Shown: positions 11,008 to 22,640, numbered from the stretch's first letter. The stretch: DNA of 64,000 nucleotides from Devosia algicola (GCF_028816455.1 NZ_CP118246.1:1736001-1800000), one strand, 5' to 3'. Notes: generated by a model from the letters alone, not told the origin. Made by a program: numbers and translations.

Positions 11008-14000
11008 TTAATAGTCTTTTTCGTAGAACACGCCGATGTTGGAATTGCCGTCGGCCCCGGTAGACCCTTTGGCGGTCAGATCATCCGTAATATCAAGATT
11101 GACTGTCACTCGACTTTGCCCGTCCGCACCAGCCTGCACGCCGAGATAAATATTGTCCTGCAAATAGGCACCGGCCTGTACTGCTACATTGCCATTGGCG
11201 TCTGTTACAATGTCCAGATCGGCCAACCCCGCGGCACCGCGCAAACTATCGAGCAAGCCATTGTTACCGCCACCCCCGGCCAGTTCCGCCACCGCCCCGG
11301 CAAGCTTGGCCAGTTGCAATGGCGACAATTCACCTACAGAGCGCTTGAAGATCAGCCGCGACAAGACCTCGTCCTGTGGCAATGCCGGGGACGATGAAAA
11401 ATCGACCGAAATATCGGACGCGCGACCGGACACGGTGACAAAAACCGTAATCCCCTCACCCTGTGTACGTGCCACCAGATTGAGGTAGGGATTGAGATCC
11501 CCCACCAACGTCACCGTGCCGCTGTCAAAAGTTATGCGCTGGCCCAAGATCGCCAGTCGGCCACGATTGAGCGAGAACCCGCCTACAGGTTGGATATTGT
11601 TGAGCGGGCCGGTAACGCGCACCGAACCACCCACCTCTGCATCGAGGCCCCTGCCCCGAATGAAAATCTGGTTTGGCGCATCTATGCTGACATCCAGCAG
11701 TAATCCGCTCGACCTGTTGGCCGGTGTTGGCGCAGCAGCGCGTTCGTCGGCTTTAGCGCGCGCCAGCGTTCGAGCCACGGCTTTTGGCGTACCAACATGC
11801 TTGACATCTATGAGCGCTGATCCCCCACCAAAACTCTCAGGCACAGTAATATCGGCCTTCTCGACCCGCACATTGCCCGAAAGCAATGGATTGCCGGTCA
11901 AATTGCCCGATAACGCCAACGTGCCGGACACCGTGGCGACGAACAGATTACCATCCGCATAGCGCGCCGAATTCAAACCCACCTGCACATTGGCGGGGAA
12001 ACCATTGGCCAATGAAATCGAGCCGGTAGCATTGACCGTGCCGCCGGTTGCCAGACCCGCCGACAAGGACTGGATGACAACGCGGTCGCCGTCGAGATTG
12101 GCCGAACCGGAAATATTCTGGACGCGCAAATTCGCTTCGGGGTCAACATAGCTGGCCCCCGCGTCGAAACCGAGCCACTGAAGGCTGGCGCAGCAATGGC
12201 CCCTGTTACCTTGGCATTCAGCGAAACCGTTCCGCTGGCCTGTCCACCACGATCAGCCACAAAACGATTGGCCAGCGACAATGGCGCCGTTCCAGCAATT
12301 GTTACATTTAGCCCACCACCGCTCAGGGGTATGGTGCCGGAGCCCGATATCTGCAGCCCCCCGTTCCGTCGGCGCGCAGCGCGGCCAAGGTGACAACATT
12401 GTCCGCATAACTGCCGCTAACGCTGGCGTGCAGCGGCGCAATGCCATAGTCGCCGATTGCTGCCGCATTTATCCCATTGGCATCGGCCGTAAATGTAACT
12501 TGTGGCGCACTGCTTAGGCCCGAAATCGTCGCGTTGCCACTAAGCGTGCCAGCCAACCCAAGCTCAGGCATCACGGCATTGGCAATTACCAGCGGCAGTG
12601 CATTAATGTCCAAGCCGATATCGAGCGCTTCGCCCGCCGTGCCCGATGCAGTTACACTGCCTGCCCCGACATTCAACTTCACCGCATCCAGGCTCACCGT
12701 GCTGCCTGCAACGCTGAGTACAGTTGGCGCAGCCAAACGCGCGGCCAATGCACCTTGCTCGAGTTCGGCTCTATCCAGCCCCAGCCTATAGCCGCCATCC
12801 ACCGGCGCCAGCGTACCTGCCACAGCAATATCGCTGCCGTTCGCAAGGCGCGCGTTAGCGTTAAATCCGGTTGTAGTGCCGGTCTGGGTCGCTGTTGCAT
12901 TGAGCCTGATCAACGTCGACCCCCGCCGCAGATACGCTTTGCGCTTTGGCCGAACCATTGATGACCGGCACCCCGAGTAAATCACTCAGCTGGGCCGAAA
13001 TATCGGCGCTGCCAACCCGAATATCGTTGAAAACCAGTTCCTTGGCGTTGGCCACGACATTCGCGTTCTGTTGCCCGTCGGCGCCCACGAGCGTGATGTC
13101 AGCGTTGATCGCCCCCTGCGCCTCGGCCAGCAATAGTGCCGCAGCCACCGAAACATCAGGCGCCATCAGCTTCAAACTACCATTGGTCAGCCCATCGCTG
13201 CCTCGGGTCAAAGTGCCGGTGAGGCGGGTGCCAGCGGCCTGAAAGTCCAGATCGCTCAAGGCTCTGTTGATCGTTGGAGACACTGACATTACCCTTCAAA
13301 TCAGTCCGGAATCCATCGAGCGATGCCTGCCCCGCAATTCTGCCGTCCAAGCGGTTGTCCAGCGTCGACCCCGTAAATCTAAGTTTTGCGTCCTGCAAAT
13401 TTTTGCCCGAAAGCTGCCCCTGCGGCACGGTGACATCAAGATTGAGGGCCAACTTGCCGCCCTCGCCCTTCGCGGTACCAACAACATTTGCCGCGCCGCT
13501 CGCCGCGTCCGACAATAGTGCCAGATCAGATAGGTCAAGCGAAAATCCGAAGTCGGCCACGGCGTTTGAATAATTGCCATCCGCTGCCAATTGCACCTGT
13601 TGGTTGCCCAAACTGAAATTGTCGGCCAACAGGCCGTTTTCGGTGCGTGCAATACGTCCGGACAGGTCAACATTTCCCGCCAACAGACCATCGGCAATCT
13701 TGTCGCTGATCGCCAAATTTTCGCCAGTGCCATCCAGCGTTAAATCAAATCCGCCCGCAGCGGGACTGATCGTGCCCTTGGCGGAAAGGCTGAGCGCACC
13801 TGACAAGTCGCGTCCGGCAAGGCCCGAAAAGGCTGCAATATTGCTGGTGTCCAGAGCGACGTCGCCTTTGAAAACCACACCGTCGATCTCGCCACTGAGC
13901 GCCGCTGTCAGCGCCTTGCCAACAACCCGCAATTGCGCCAATTGCACGGGTTGTCCGGCATTCCAAAGTCCCGCAACACCTATCCCGATCGAGTCCCCCA

Positions 14001-15358
14001 ACGCCGCCTCGACGGGTTCCGAGGCCACAATGCCCGATATGTCGCCGTCACCATTAAAGGTAACGCGCCGTGCGCTGGCGTCGGCCAGATTGGCCGCCAC
14101 GCCGCCTAGATTAAAGCCTATTTGCGAAGCAGCAAATCCCGCCGACTGGAAACCCTCAACTGTCAGGACACTGCGCCAGTTTTCCGAAGCATCATTACCG
14201 AAATCAATGGTCAACTCGCCGCGTTGCAAAATCGTGGCACTTCCAGCAACGGGCAGGGTTACCGCGCCCCCTGCAGGGTCGGCAATTATCGCATCAAGCG
14301 TTAGCTGAGACAGAAAGAAATCGGCGGTCGTTTCAGCGTTGGCCTTCAGCGAAAGCTGTCCACCGCTTAAGTTCAGATTTCTGACCGATACACCGCCTTG
14401 ATCGCGCAACAACGCATCGATTTGCAATGCCGTATTGGCACCAAAAAAGGGTCGATAGGGTGCTGCGACAAGGCTAGCCAACGGCCCGCCCAGATCGGAT
14501 TTGAGTTCATAACCGTCGCCGGATTTCGCAATGGTTGTCGTCCCGGCCAATGCCTGCTGACCGTCCGCTGTCAATTCCAGCTGCGTAGTAAGATCGGCCA
14601 CCGGCCCCGATCCATTGATAGTCAGGCTCAACCGCCGGGCGCCCCTCGATATTGAGCAGATTGGAGAGCACACCGTCCCTTGGTTCAGTCAGATCCAGTC
14701 CCAGATCAATCGCATTATCTTGTTTTTGATAGGCGACATCGAGACCAAGTTGTCCGCCGGGTCCATCAAGCCGAACAATATCCAGCTTGGTCGTCAGGTC
14801 GCCATTTTCAAGGGTCAGGGAGCCATCGAGCGACACCTCCGCGGCCAACCCGAAAACGCTCTGGCCAAACCTCACCTTTGGAACATTGAGTTCCTCAAGT
14901 ATGATGGCGACTGGAAATTGCGGCACTTCCAGCGTACCAGCCTCGGCAGGTGGCAAATCCATCTGGTCGTTCGGAACGGCGTTGCGCGGATAATCGATGG
15001 AGTCAGCCGTGAGCGACTTGATTTCCAGACGCCCCAGAAACAGTGCGGCCTGGTTCCAGGTCAGCCGGGCATTGTTCACCCGCAGCCACACCCCTTCGGC
15101 GTCCGAAATGGTGATTTCGCGTATCGACACGTCCGATCCCAACGCACCGTCGATATTGGACAATTCAATCTTGCGCTCGGGAGTCGAAAGCTTGTCCTGC
15201 ACAAAGCTGGTGAGCCAGTCTTTTTGTTGATCCTCGCTCATATTGGCGACGTCTTGCGCCAACGCTCCAACCAACGCCGGCGCACCGACAGCAAGTGCCA
15301 TTACTGCCAGCGCCAACGCCATGATCCATCTGCACATTAATTCAAATCGCCCGCTCAA
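11008..15358 (-). CDS. tamB: Translocation and assembly module protein TamB (five frame breaks)
   Basis: TamB is the very long inner-membrane-anchored, beta-rich protein that spans the periplasm and works with TamA in outer-membrane protein insertion and lipid transport. An N-terminal membrane anchor (residues 10-35), a long stretch of repeating beta segments and the C-terminal DUF490 domain ending SNIGVFYEKDY are visible. The frame is broken at 14624-14629, 13259-13264 and 12902-12907 (each an extra base at AGCTC/GAGCT) and by one missing base in C-runs at 12357-12362 and 12156-12160. Corrected length is 1449 residues, normal for alphaproteobacteria. The start overlaps the tamA stop by ATGA. 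Confidence 0.9.
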
Positions 15359-17307
15359 AACGCCTGTCCAATGCCGATATAGAGCGCGTAATCGGGATCT
15401 CCGGCGCGCTTGTTCAGGGGAATGGCGATATCGGCGCGCAACGGCCCCAATCCAGTATAATAGCGAACGCCAATGCCCGCCCCGAGCCTTAGTTCATCAA
15501 GGCTGGGGAAGGTGTCAGCGGCAACATAGCCACCATCAATAAAGCCGACCGCGCCGAACTGCTCGTTGATCTTGGCCCGAGCTTCAAGCGAAGCTTCAAG
15601 CAGATAACGCCCGCCAGTCACCGTGCCAGCACCATTATCGACGCCAATACTTTTGAAACCATAGCCACGCACTGAACCGCCGCCGCCCGCGAAAAACAGC
15701 TTGTCAGGCGCAATTTCATTGAGCTGCGGCCCGATCAGCGCTCCGGCCTTGACCCGACCCGCCAAGACAAACTTGTCGTCCTCGCCAAAGCCGAAATAGG
15801 TACGGCCCTCGATGGTCGCCTGCACCGCCGGCTTGCCATAGAAGAACTCGTAGAACGGCTCGATATTACCGGCCAGATAAATGCCGCTTGCGGGATCAAC
15901 CTTGTCATCACGGCCGTCATAGACCGCCCCCGCATAGACCCCGGCAGTCGTAAAATCGCGGGTGCCGAAACTGTCGTCGAACCGGTTGCGCTCAAAACTG
16001 GCGCCACCCGTCAGAGTGAGTTGATCTGAGTAGAAATGGGTCAGCCCCAGGCGACCGCCAATCGAGGTTTCGGTATATTTCGGCACAATAGTACGCTCGG
16101 CCGATATTGCCGCCACCAGATCGGTATCGGGCGTCAGGAAACCGGGTTTGGTAAAGGTGCCACCAAAGGCATAGTCGAATTGGGCTGTGTCAATGGGAAA
16201 GGCGATGCTGGCAACCTTGGCATCAAGCCGCAATCGTTCAGCCTGACCAAACAGATTACGCCACAAATGGAAGCCTTCCAGCCCCAATCCGTCCACTGTC
16301 GAATAGGTCGCTCCAGCGCCAAAGCGCCGCCCAGGCAGTTCTTGAACGATGAGGGTGTAGGGCAAAAGTCCGTTGGTCTGAATGGCATCGGCAGCCTCCA
16401 GCCGTGCTGCCCGGAAGACCTCAAGCCGGTCGAGGCGCTTTTGCGCCCGAGCCAGCGCATCGGGGTCATATTCCTCCCCTTCCGCCAACCCGGTTTGTCG
16501 CCGCACGAAATCCGGGTCCATGCGCTCGGTTCCCTGCACCGCCACCGGCCCGAATGCGGCCTTGGCACCAGGATTGACGGTGATAGTCGCATCCACACTA
16601 TTGTTGGAATGATCGGCCACCACATCGCGCTTGGCGATGGCGGCCTTGGCATAACCCTGTTGCCGCCAGGCGCGTAGCGCCAATTGTTCGGCCTTGAGGA
16701 TCACGCCAGATCCGGCAACCTCGCCCGCACCATAGCCAATGCCCAGCGGCGGTTCGACAAAATCATCGGGATCATCAGTGGGCGGCGCCTGATTGAGCAC
16801 GCTCACACGATTGAAACGAAACAATGGACCGGGATTGACGATAATCTGGACCGCCACCGGATCCGGCAAATTGATATCGGGTCGAAGAGTTGCAGCCTCG
16901 CGACCGCCAACCAGAATATTGACGACGCCGCCATAATAACCCTCGCCATAGAGCGCAGCGGTAATCCGGCGGTAGTCACCGCGCGCCTGGGCCAGAAGCC
17001 CGGCGGCGCCAGAAGCTGGCTTGCCTTCGCCTGACACGAGCCCCGAGGCGCCCCGAACGACACCCTCCAGCCCCTCGTCAGGCGCAACACTCACCTCCAG
17101 TACATAGGGCTGGGGATCAGCGATGACCGCCTCAGCGTCAATATCGCTCTGATCCTCAAACAATTTGAGGCCAAATAGGTCAAAGGCCTGGCTCGGCTGT
17201 GTCAGCGCCACTCCGGCAACAATCACAAGCACACTACGGGCGCAGATACTCATTACAAAACGCGCAATATGCAGTTGTCTGTCCCCACCGATTGTCCGGA
17301 TTTTCAT
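15355..17307 (-). CDS. tamA: Outer-membrane assembly protein TamA (Omp85 family)
   Basis: The 650-residue protein starts with a signal peptide (SICARSVLVIVAGVALTQPS then QAF), has POTRA-type domains in the first half (for example YGGVVNILVGGREAATLRPD and VNPGAKAAFGPVAVQGTERM), and ends with an Omp85 16-strand barrel including the motif GGGGSVRGYGFKSIG and the C-terminal LYIGIGQAF with terminal Phe. It is the outer-membrane partner of TamB, whose gene overlaps the tamA stop. No frame break is present. The start ATG at 17307 precedes the signal peptide by about 17 residues; an internal start nearer the signal peptide is possible. Confidence 0.92.
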   Translation of the reverse strand: MKIRTIGGDRQLHIARFVMSICARSVLVIVAGVALTQPSQAFDLFGLKLFEDQSDIDAEAVIADPQPYVLEVSVAPDEGLEGVVRGASGLVSGEGKPASGAAGLLAQARGDYRRITAALYGEGYYGGVVNILVGGREAATLRPDINLPDPVAVQIIVNPGPLFRFNRVSVLNQAPPTDDPDDFVEPPLGIGYGAGEVAGSGVILKAEQLALRAWRQQGYAKAAIAKRDVVADHSNNSVDATITVNPGAKAAFGPVAVQGTERMDPDFVRRQTGLAEGEEYDPDALARAQKRLDRLEVFRAARLEAADAIQTNGLLPYTLIVQELPGRRFGAGATYSTVDGLGLEGFHLWRNLFGQAERLRLDAKVASIAFPIDTAQFDYAFGGTFTKPGFLTPDTDLVAAISAERTIVPKYTETSIGGRLGLTHFYSDQLTLTGGASFERNRFDDSFGTRDFTTAGVYAGAVYDGRDDKVDPASGIYLAGNIEPFYEFFYGKPAVQATIEGRTYFGFGEDDKFVLAGRVKAGALIGPQLNEIAPDKLFFAGGGGSVRGYGFKSIGVDNGAGTVTGGRYLLEASLEARAKINEQFGAVGFIDGGYVAADTFPSLDELRLGAGIGVRYYTGLGPLRADIAIPLNKRAGDPDYALYIGIGQAF

Positions 17308-17507
17308 TATGCGCCCAATCTGGGCATTTGTGACAAATATTCAGTTAAGTTGCCGGAACTGCTCCTCCGACGCCTCGCCAACAAACCCTCAGGCGCCTTT
17401 TATGTTGCTATATTACGGCTACCGCATGGCAAGATATAGGGGGCTGTCTCCTCGAACACAATTGTGATCGCGGTTCGTTGCCAATCGGCGACACTTGCGC
17501 ACCGGGA

Positions 17508-19457
17508 TCATTCCCGCGCCAAGGCCTCAACCGGGTCGAGCCGTGCTGCCGAGCGGGCGGGCATGAAGCCGAACACCACGCCAATCAGGCTTGATGACAC
17601 TATTGCCAGAATGATGGACTCTGTGGAATAGGCCAGTCGTGCGCCCGCAACCATCTGGGTAAGCGCCGCACCCAGCCCGAACGACAATGCAACGCCAGCA
17701 CCGCCCCCAAAGAAACAGACCAATACTGCCTCGATCAGAAACTGGCGCAATATGTCGCCACGCCGTGCACCGACCGCCATGCGAATACCGATTTCCTTGG
17801 TTCGCTCGCTGACTGAAACCAGCATGATATTCATCACCCCGATACCGCCCACCATCAGCGAGATGATTGCAATGGTAGATATCAGCAGCGTCAAAGTGGC
17901 GCTGGTCCCCTCGATGGTGTCGCGAATAGTAGCGGTATTTTGTAGGAAGAAGTCATCGGTGCCGTGAAGGCGGTTCATCAACGTCTGAAGTTCGGTTTCC
18001 GCTTGATCCATATCGACGTCATCGCGCACCCGGACCGAGATGGAATTAAGATAGTTCCGCCCCAAAATTCGGTCCATTGCTGTTGTGTAAGGCACGTAGA
18101 TATTGGCACTGTCGCCGCCGCGGCCAAAGCCTGTGACAGTTTTGACAACGCCGATGACGCGCATCGGCACCCTGTCAAGCATTATAACCTGACCAAGCGG
18201 ATCTTCCCCATCGGGAAATATCGCCGCCTGAGCCGTTTCGTCGATCACCGCGTCCTGGGTGCGTTGCCGGATCGAAGCCTCGGACAATGGCACCCCTTCA
18301 ACAAGTTCACGTCCATTGACCCTGAAATAGCCCTCGCTCACCCCCGTGACAGAGGCGTTCGAGGCGGTATTGCGATAAAGTACCGTGGCGTTGGCGCTAA
18401 CCAGCGGCGACACGCTATCGGTAAAACCCTGTTCGGCAATGGCCTCTGCATCGCTGGCTTTGAGCGTTCGAATACGGTTGGAGCTGCGATCGCCAAAGCC
18501 GCTGCCTGGATAAACATTGATCGTGTTGGTGCCAATCGAAGAAATACGTTCCAGCACGTCCTGCTGGCTACCCTGCCCCAGCGCCACCACCGAAACCACC
18601 GACGCGATCCCGATAATGATCCCCAACATGGTCAGAAACGTTCGCAATTTGTGGGCAATCATGGCCCGCATGGCCATGCGCAATGCTTCCCCTGCCCGGT
18701 CCAAGCCCTCGCGCCAGGGTGCACTGCGCGCTATCGGCTCGCTCGCGTTCGTGTGCAACTCTCGCGTTTGACCATCGCGGCTGTCACCAATGATTTCACC
18801 ATCTGCAATTTCGATGATCCGGTCGCATTGTGCCGCAATTAGCGGGTCATGCGTCACAATGATGATGGTGTGGCCATTTTCATGCAATTCAGCCAGTAGG
18901 GCCATCAATTCCTTGCCAGAGTGGCTGTCCAGTGCCCCGGTCGGTTCATCGGCCAGAATGACCTCGCCACCGTTCATCAAGGCGCGCGCCACGCTGACGC
19001 GTTGCTGTTGACCACCCGATAGTGCAGCAGGACGATGGTCCAGTCGCTCACCCAGTCCAAGTCGGGTCAGTAGCGCGATCGCCCGCCGCCGCCGCACGCT
19101 CGCCTCCACACCCGCGTAAATCGCGGGCATTTCAACATTTTCCACCGCATCCAGATCAGCCAGCAACTGATAGCGTTGAAAAATAAAACCGAAATGCTCA
19201 CGACGTAATTCCGCTAACTGGTCTGGCCCGAGTCGGGCGACCTCTCGTCCGGAAAAATTATAGGTACCAGCCGACGGCCGGTCCAGGCACCCCAATATAT
19301 TCATCAATGTCGATTTGCCAGAGCCCGACTGGCCAATGATCGCCACCATTTCACCGACGCGAATGTCAAGGTCGACATCCTTGAGCACGGTGACGGTTTC
19401 CGCGCCGGTCTCGAACCAGCGGTTCAGCCCCTTGAGTGAAATGACAGGGTCACTCAT
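17508..19457 (-). CDS. macB: MacB-type ABC transporter (fused ATPase and permease)
   Basis: The first 220 residues are a LolD/MacB-class ATPase with Walker A GQSGSGKST, signature LSGGQQQR and Walker B VILADEPTGALD. After a linker comes an FtsX-type permease with one helix near residue 275, a large periplasmic domain and three C-terminal helices with the SERTKEIGIRMAVGARRGDIL motif. The 649-residue length fits MacB. Such pumps use a periplasmic adaptor and an outer-membrane channel to export macrolides, peptides or siderophores; substrate cannot be told from sequence. The start overlaps the stop of the macA-like gene by four bases. Confidence 0.87.
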   Translation of the reverse strand: MSDPVISLKGLNRWFETGAETVTVLKDVDLDIRVGEMVAIIGQSGSGKSTLMNILGCLDRPSAGTYNFSGREVARLGPDQLAELRREHFGFIFQRYQLLADLDAVENVEMPAIYAGVEASVRRRRAIALLTRLGLGERLDHRPAALSGGQQQRVSVARALMNGGEVILADEPTGALDSHSGKELMALLAELHENGHTIIIVTHDPLIAAQCDRIIEIADGEIIGDSRDGQTRELHTNASEPIARSAPWREGLDRAGEALRMAMRAMIAHKLRTFLTMLGIIIGIASVVSVVALGQGSQQDVLERISSIGTNTINVYPGSGFGDRSSNRIRTLKASDAEAIAEQGFTDSVSPLVSANATVLYRNTASNASVTGVSEGYFRVNGRELVEGVPLSEASIRQRTQDAVIDETAQAAIFPDGEDPLGQVIMLDRVPMRVIGVVKTVTGFGRGGDSANIYVPYTTAMDRILGRNYLNSISVRVRDDVDMDQAETELQTLMNRLHGTDDFFLQNTATIRDTIEGTSATLTLLISTIAIISLMVGGIGVMNIMLVSVSERTKEIGIRMAVGARRGDILRQFLIEAVLVCFFGGGAGVALSFGLGAALTQMVAGARLAYSTESIILAIVSSSLIGVVFGFMPARSAARLDPVEALARE

Positions 19458-20659
19458 CGCGGCCGACCGCCGCCGACGCCGCCAAGACCACCCAGACCTC
19501 GCCCATTGCCAGCAGCAGCATTGCTGCCGGTGCCTCGCACCGCCCCCTGCCCGCTCTGGATAATTTGCTCGCCTTCCGAGAGCCCCTCGGTAATTTCCGC
19601 TCGGATATTATTGTTTATGCCAACCTTTACCGGGACCGGGCGACGCTCTTCGCTGGTCGGATCGTAAATCATCACCGTCTGGCGACCTTTGGCACCCTGC
19701 CGCAGCACCGAACTGGGCACCAGCAGCGCATTGTCAGCGGCTGCCAAGACGATCGTGACCTGCGCGGTCATTGAAATGCGCAACTTGTGATCGGGATTAG
19801 GCACTTCGAACAACCCGTTATAATAAATCGCAGTATCGCTAGCGCTACCATCGGTTTTGATTGAAGTAGGCGCCGGTTCGATTTCGCGCAGCGTCGCATC
19901 AATCTTGTTGTCAGGCTCACCCAAAATGGTGAAATAGACCTGCTGCCCCGGCTGCACCCTTGTGACATCGGCCTCCGAAATTTCGGCCTTTATCACCATG
20001 GTGTCGAGATCGGCAATCTTGACAATAGTCGGCGTTGCCGACGATGCATTGACCGTCTGCCCCTCTTCCACAAGCACAGCCACTACCGTACCGGCGCCCG
20101 GTGCCACAATCTTTGTACGGCTCAAATTGAGTTGCGCCGACTCGACCGCCAGCGTGGCCTGGGTGATCTGGGCGTCCAACCCGTCAATCTGCGCCTTGCC
20201 CGTTTCCACTGCTGCCTTGGCGGTCTCTAACTCGGTTTGGGCAATCAGGTTTTTCTCATACATCTGGTTCGCCCGCGTCAGGGCGGTTTCGGCCTGTGAC
20301 AGGTTAGCCTGCTGCACGCGCTTTTGCGCATTGATCTGTTTGAGCGCCGCCTCCGCCGCCTTGACCGCATTTTCCTGATTAAGGGAGTCGATGGTGGCGA
20401 TCAGATCGCCCTTGGCGATTTCCTGGCCCAAATTGACGTCAAGGCTTTCGATGCGCCCTGAGACCTCAGCACCGACACTGACCAGTGAATTAGCTTCCAA
20501 CACACCAGAGGCGAGCACCGTGCTTTCAATCCGGCCGCGCGTCACCTCCACGGTTTGCGGCACCACCGCTGCCTGTGGTTTTTCAAAGCTCCACCACCAG
20601 GCCGCGCCTGCTCCACCAACCACCACCAGCAATACCAATACTCGAGCAACTGTCTTCAA
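19454..20659 (-). CDS. macA: MacA-type periplasmic adaptor (membrane fusion protein)
   Basis: This is an RND/ABC-type adaptor: an N-terminal membrane anchor (VARVLVLLVVVGGAGAAWWW), a biotinyl-lipoyl half with GRIESLDVNLGQEIAKGDLIA, a long alpha-hairpin between residues about 100 and 180, the second lipoyl half, a beta-barrel domain and a glycine-rich C-terminal tail (GGLGGVGGGR). The frame is open to 20776 but the extra residues are not conserved in character. I prefer the TTG at 20659, with AAGGGA upstream, because the anchor begins directly after it. It forms an operon with macB. Confidence 0.8.
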   Translation of the reverse strand: MKTVARVLVLLVVVGGAGAAWWWSFEKPQAAVVPQTVEVTRGRIESTVLASGVLEANSLVSVGAEVSGRIESLDVNLGQEIAKGDLIATIDSLNQENAVKAAEAALKQINAQKRVQQANLSQAETALTRANQMYEKNLIAQTELETAKAAVETGKAQIDGLDAQITQATLAVESAQLNLSRTKIVAPGAGTVVAVLVEEGQTVNASSATPTIVKIADLDTMVIKAEISEADVTRVQPGQQVYFTILGEPDNKIDATLREIEPAPTSIKTDGSASDTAIYYNGLFEVPNPDHKLRISMTAQVTIVLAAADNALLVPSSVLRQGAKGRQTVMIYDPTSEERRPVPVKVGINNNIRAEITEGLSEGEQIIQSGQGAVRGTGSNAAAGNGRGLGGLGGVGGGRPR

Positions 20660-20849
20660 GGCCCAATCCCTTAGAGTGAGCCGGAAATATAGCCGTACCG
20701 CCGCGCTGGGTCTTGTTAGATTTTGGTAAGGTTGCCTTTCATTTTCGCAATGTTGATAGGTCCATGAGTCAACCAATGGTGCAGTTTTTTTGCCATCGAC
20801 CGGTGCGCCATGCTAACCGGCAACTGAATTATTATATCGGAGCCCACTC

Positions 20850-21626
20850 ATGTACAAAATGCTCGACCCCGCCGAACTGACGGTTTTTATCACCGGTGCC
20901 ACATCCGGCTTTGGCGCAGCCGCAGCGCGCCGCTATGTTGCAGAGGGAGCAAAGATCATCGCTACCGGTCGCCGTACCGAGCGACTTGAGGACTTGAAGG
21001 CGGAACTGGGCGCCGACAAATGCCACATCATCACCCTCGACGTTCAGGATCGCGCCGCGCTCAAGGCGGCAATTGCCGCCGTTCCCGCCCCCTTCGCCAA
21101 CATTAATGTTGTTCTGGCCAATGCGGGTCTGGCCCTCGGGCTTCAACCTGCCTTCGAAGCCGACGAGGACGACTGGGACACTATGGTGGCCACAAATATA
21201 AATGGTCTTCTCTACACCGTTCGGGCACTCTTGCCCGGCATGATCGAACGCGGCGGCGGCCATGTCGTCACCATTGGTTCCGTGGCGGGTGATTATTCCT
21301 ATCCCGGCAGTGGCGTCTATGGCGCGTCCAAAGCCTTTGTCAAACAGTTCGCGCTCAATCTGCGAGCCGATCTGCAAGGCAAGAATGTACGTGTCACCAA
21401 TATCGAGCCTGGGCTGACCGAAACCGAATTTTCCCTGGTGCGTTTCAAGGGCGACGCTGACCGGGCCGGCAAGCCCTACGTTAATACCGTCGCCATGAAC
21501 GCCGACGATATCGCAGAATCGATCTTCTGGACGACCATCCTGCCGCGCCATTTCAACGTCAACCGCTTGCAGATGATGGCAACGACACAGGCGTTCGGGC
21601 CTCTCAACATCTATCGCGAAGACTGA
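20850..21626 (+). CDS. YdfG-like short-chain dehydrogenase
   Basis: The 258-residue classical SDR has the cofactor motif TGATSGFG, NAG in VVLANAGLA, catalytic Ser in TIGSVAG and the YGASK motif with catalytic Tyr and Lys. GRRTERL after the second strand suggests preference for NADP(H). The C-terminal part (EPGLTETEFSLVRFKGD and DIAESIFWTTILPRHFNVN) is characteristic of the YdfG group, which oxidises 3-hydroxy acids such as L-allo-threonine or serine derivatives. GGAG lies eight bases before the ATG. It is divergent from macA and convergent with the AraC gene. Confidence 0.85.
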   Translation: MYKMLDPAELTVFITGATSGFGAAAARRYVAEGAKIIATGRRTERLEDLKAELGADKCHIITLDVQDRAALKAAIAAVPAPFANINVVLANAGLALGLQPAFEADEDDWDTMVATNINGLLYTVRALLPGMIERGGGHVVTIGSVAGDYSYPGSGVYGASKAFVKQFALNLRADLQGKNVRVTNIEPGLTETEFSLVRFKGDADRAGKPYVNTVAMNADDIAESIFWTTILPRHFNVNRLQMMATTQAFGPLNIYRED

Positions 21627-21636
21627 TCATGAGTTG

Positions 21637-21661
21637 GGGTGTCGCGCCTGGCGCGCCACCC
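21637..21661. terminator. Bidirectional terminator-like hairpin
   Basis: GGGTGTCGCGCC and GGCGCGCCACCC pair with one mismatch around a very tight turn. It sits between the convergent SDR and AraC genes and touches the AraC stop codon. No clear T-run follows. Confidence 0.45.
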
Positions 21662-22536
21662 TAATTGCCCAGTGCGGCGTCGCGATGGGCTGCCCGATAT
21701 TGCATCGGCGCCATACCATTTATCCGCCGAAACGACTTGGCCAGATAATTACCATTGGCGAAACCACAGGCCGTTGCAATCGCGCCAATGCTCATATCGG
21801 TCGCCAGCAGCAACCGACTGGCGCGCTCTATCCGAGCACGAAACAGATAGCGCGATGGCGCCACCCCCACCGATGCCGAAAATTGCCGCGCGAAATGCCA
21901 CCGGCTCATGCCGGCGATACGGGCCATTCTGTCGACATCCAGTATCGTCCCCAGATTGGCGTCGATATAGGCTTTGACCCGCGCGACGGCGGGCGGTAAC
22001 GCCTGCGTCGACGCATGACGTCCCGCCAGCATGCCGTCATGAAGCGCCATGACCGCCGCATAGGCCGCCGCCGATGCCTCCCCCGATTGGCAGTCCTCAT
22101 TTTTGATAATGCCGAGACAAGCAGCCGCCATACGGTCGATTGCGTCGCCACCCATCTCAAGGACGGGACCCGAGCGGTCAATCACCCCATGGGCCAGCCT
22201 AAGAGCCTCACGGCCGTTCAGCAGCAACCAGAAATAGTCCCAGCTTTCCCCCTGCTCCAGCCAATATCGGTTGGCATGAGGAAAGGTCAGCACCATCGTC
22301 TGCCCGGGTACGAGCAAATATCGCACGCCTGAATAGTCCAGATGCCCTCGACCAGCGAGTGTGTGCTGAATGACGAGAAACGGGGCGTTGCCCCTCTTCA
22401 TTCCGTCCCATGAATAAACCTCGTTCATGCGCTGCTCGTACCCGGCATGGCGCACCATGCAATGCAGGCTCAATTCTCCAATTGGTGCGTCCACCGAGCG
22501 CACCGAGTGGCCATACTCAATCAGGTCTTTGAGCAC
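21661..22536 (-). CDS. AraC-family transcriptional regulator beside the GH4 gene
   Basis: The 291-residue protein has an N-terminal sugar-binding cupin-like half and a C-terminal pair of helix-turn-helix motifs (ILDVDRMARIAGMSRWHFAR and MSIGAIATACGFANGNYLAKSF followed by FRRINGMAPMQYR), the hallmark of AraC/MelR-type activators. Start is GTG at 22536 with a strong AAGGAGG ribosome site. It is divergent, 104 bases away, from a GH4 glycosidase gene, so it likely controls that gene and perhaps the halogenase behind it in response to a sugar. The inducer is not known. Confidence 0.85.
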   Translation of the reverse strand: MLKDLIEYGHSVRSVDAPIGELSLHCMVRHAGYEQRMNEVYSWDGMKRGNAPFLVIQHTLAGRGHLDYSGVRYLLVPGQTMVLTFPHANRYWLEQGESWDYFWLLLNGREALRLAHGVIDRSGPVLEMGGDAIDRMAAACLGIIKNEDCQSGEASAAAYAAVMALHDGMLAGRHASTQALPPAVARVKAYIDANLGTILDVDRMARIAGMSRWHFARQFSASVGVAPSRYLFRARIERASRLLLATDMSIGAIATACGFANGNYLAKSFRRINGMAPMQYRAAHRDAALGN

Positions 22537-22640
22537 AATATTACCCTCCTTAGCACGACCTTTCTCTACAGCAATTCGCTACGCTCGGCTACACATGGAG
22601 TAGCAATATCGGGGCACGGCCCGCAGATCGGAGGATTACC

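Noticed and set aside
11189..14655. Several plus-strand open frames of 80-240 codons inside tamB
   Set aside because: They are antisense shadows of tamB, which is continuous after frame repair and has family domains.
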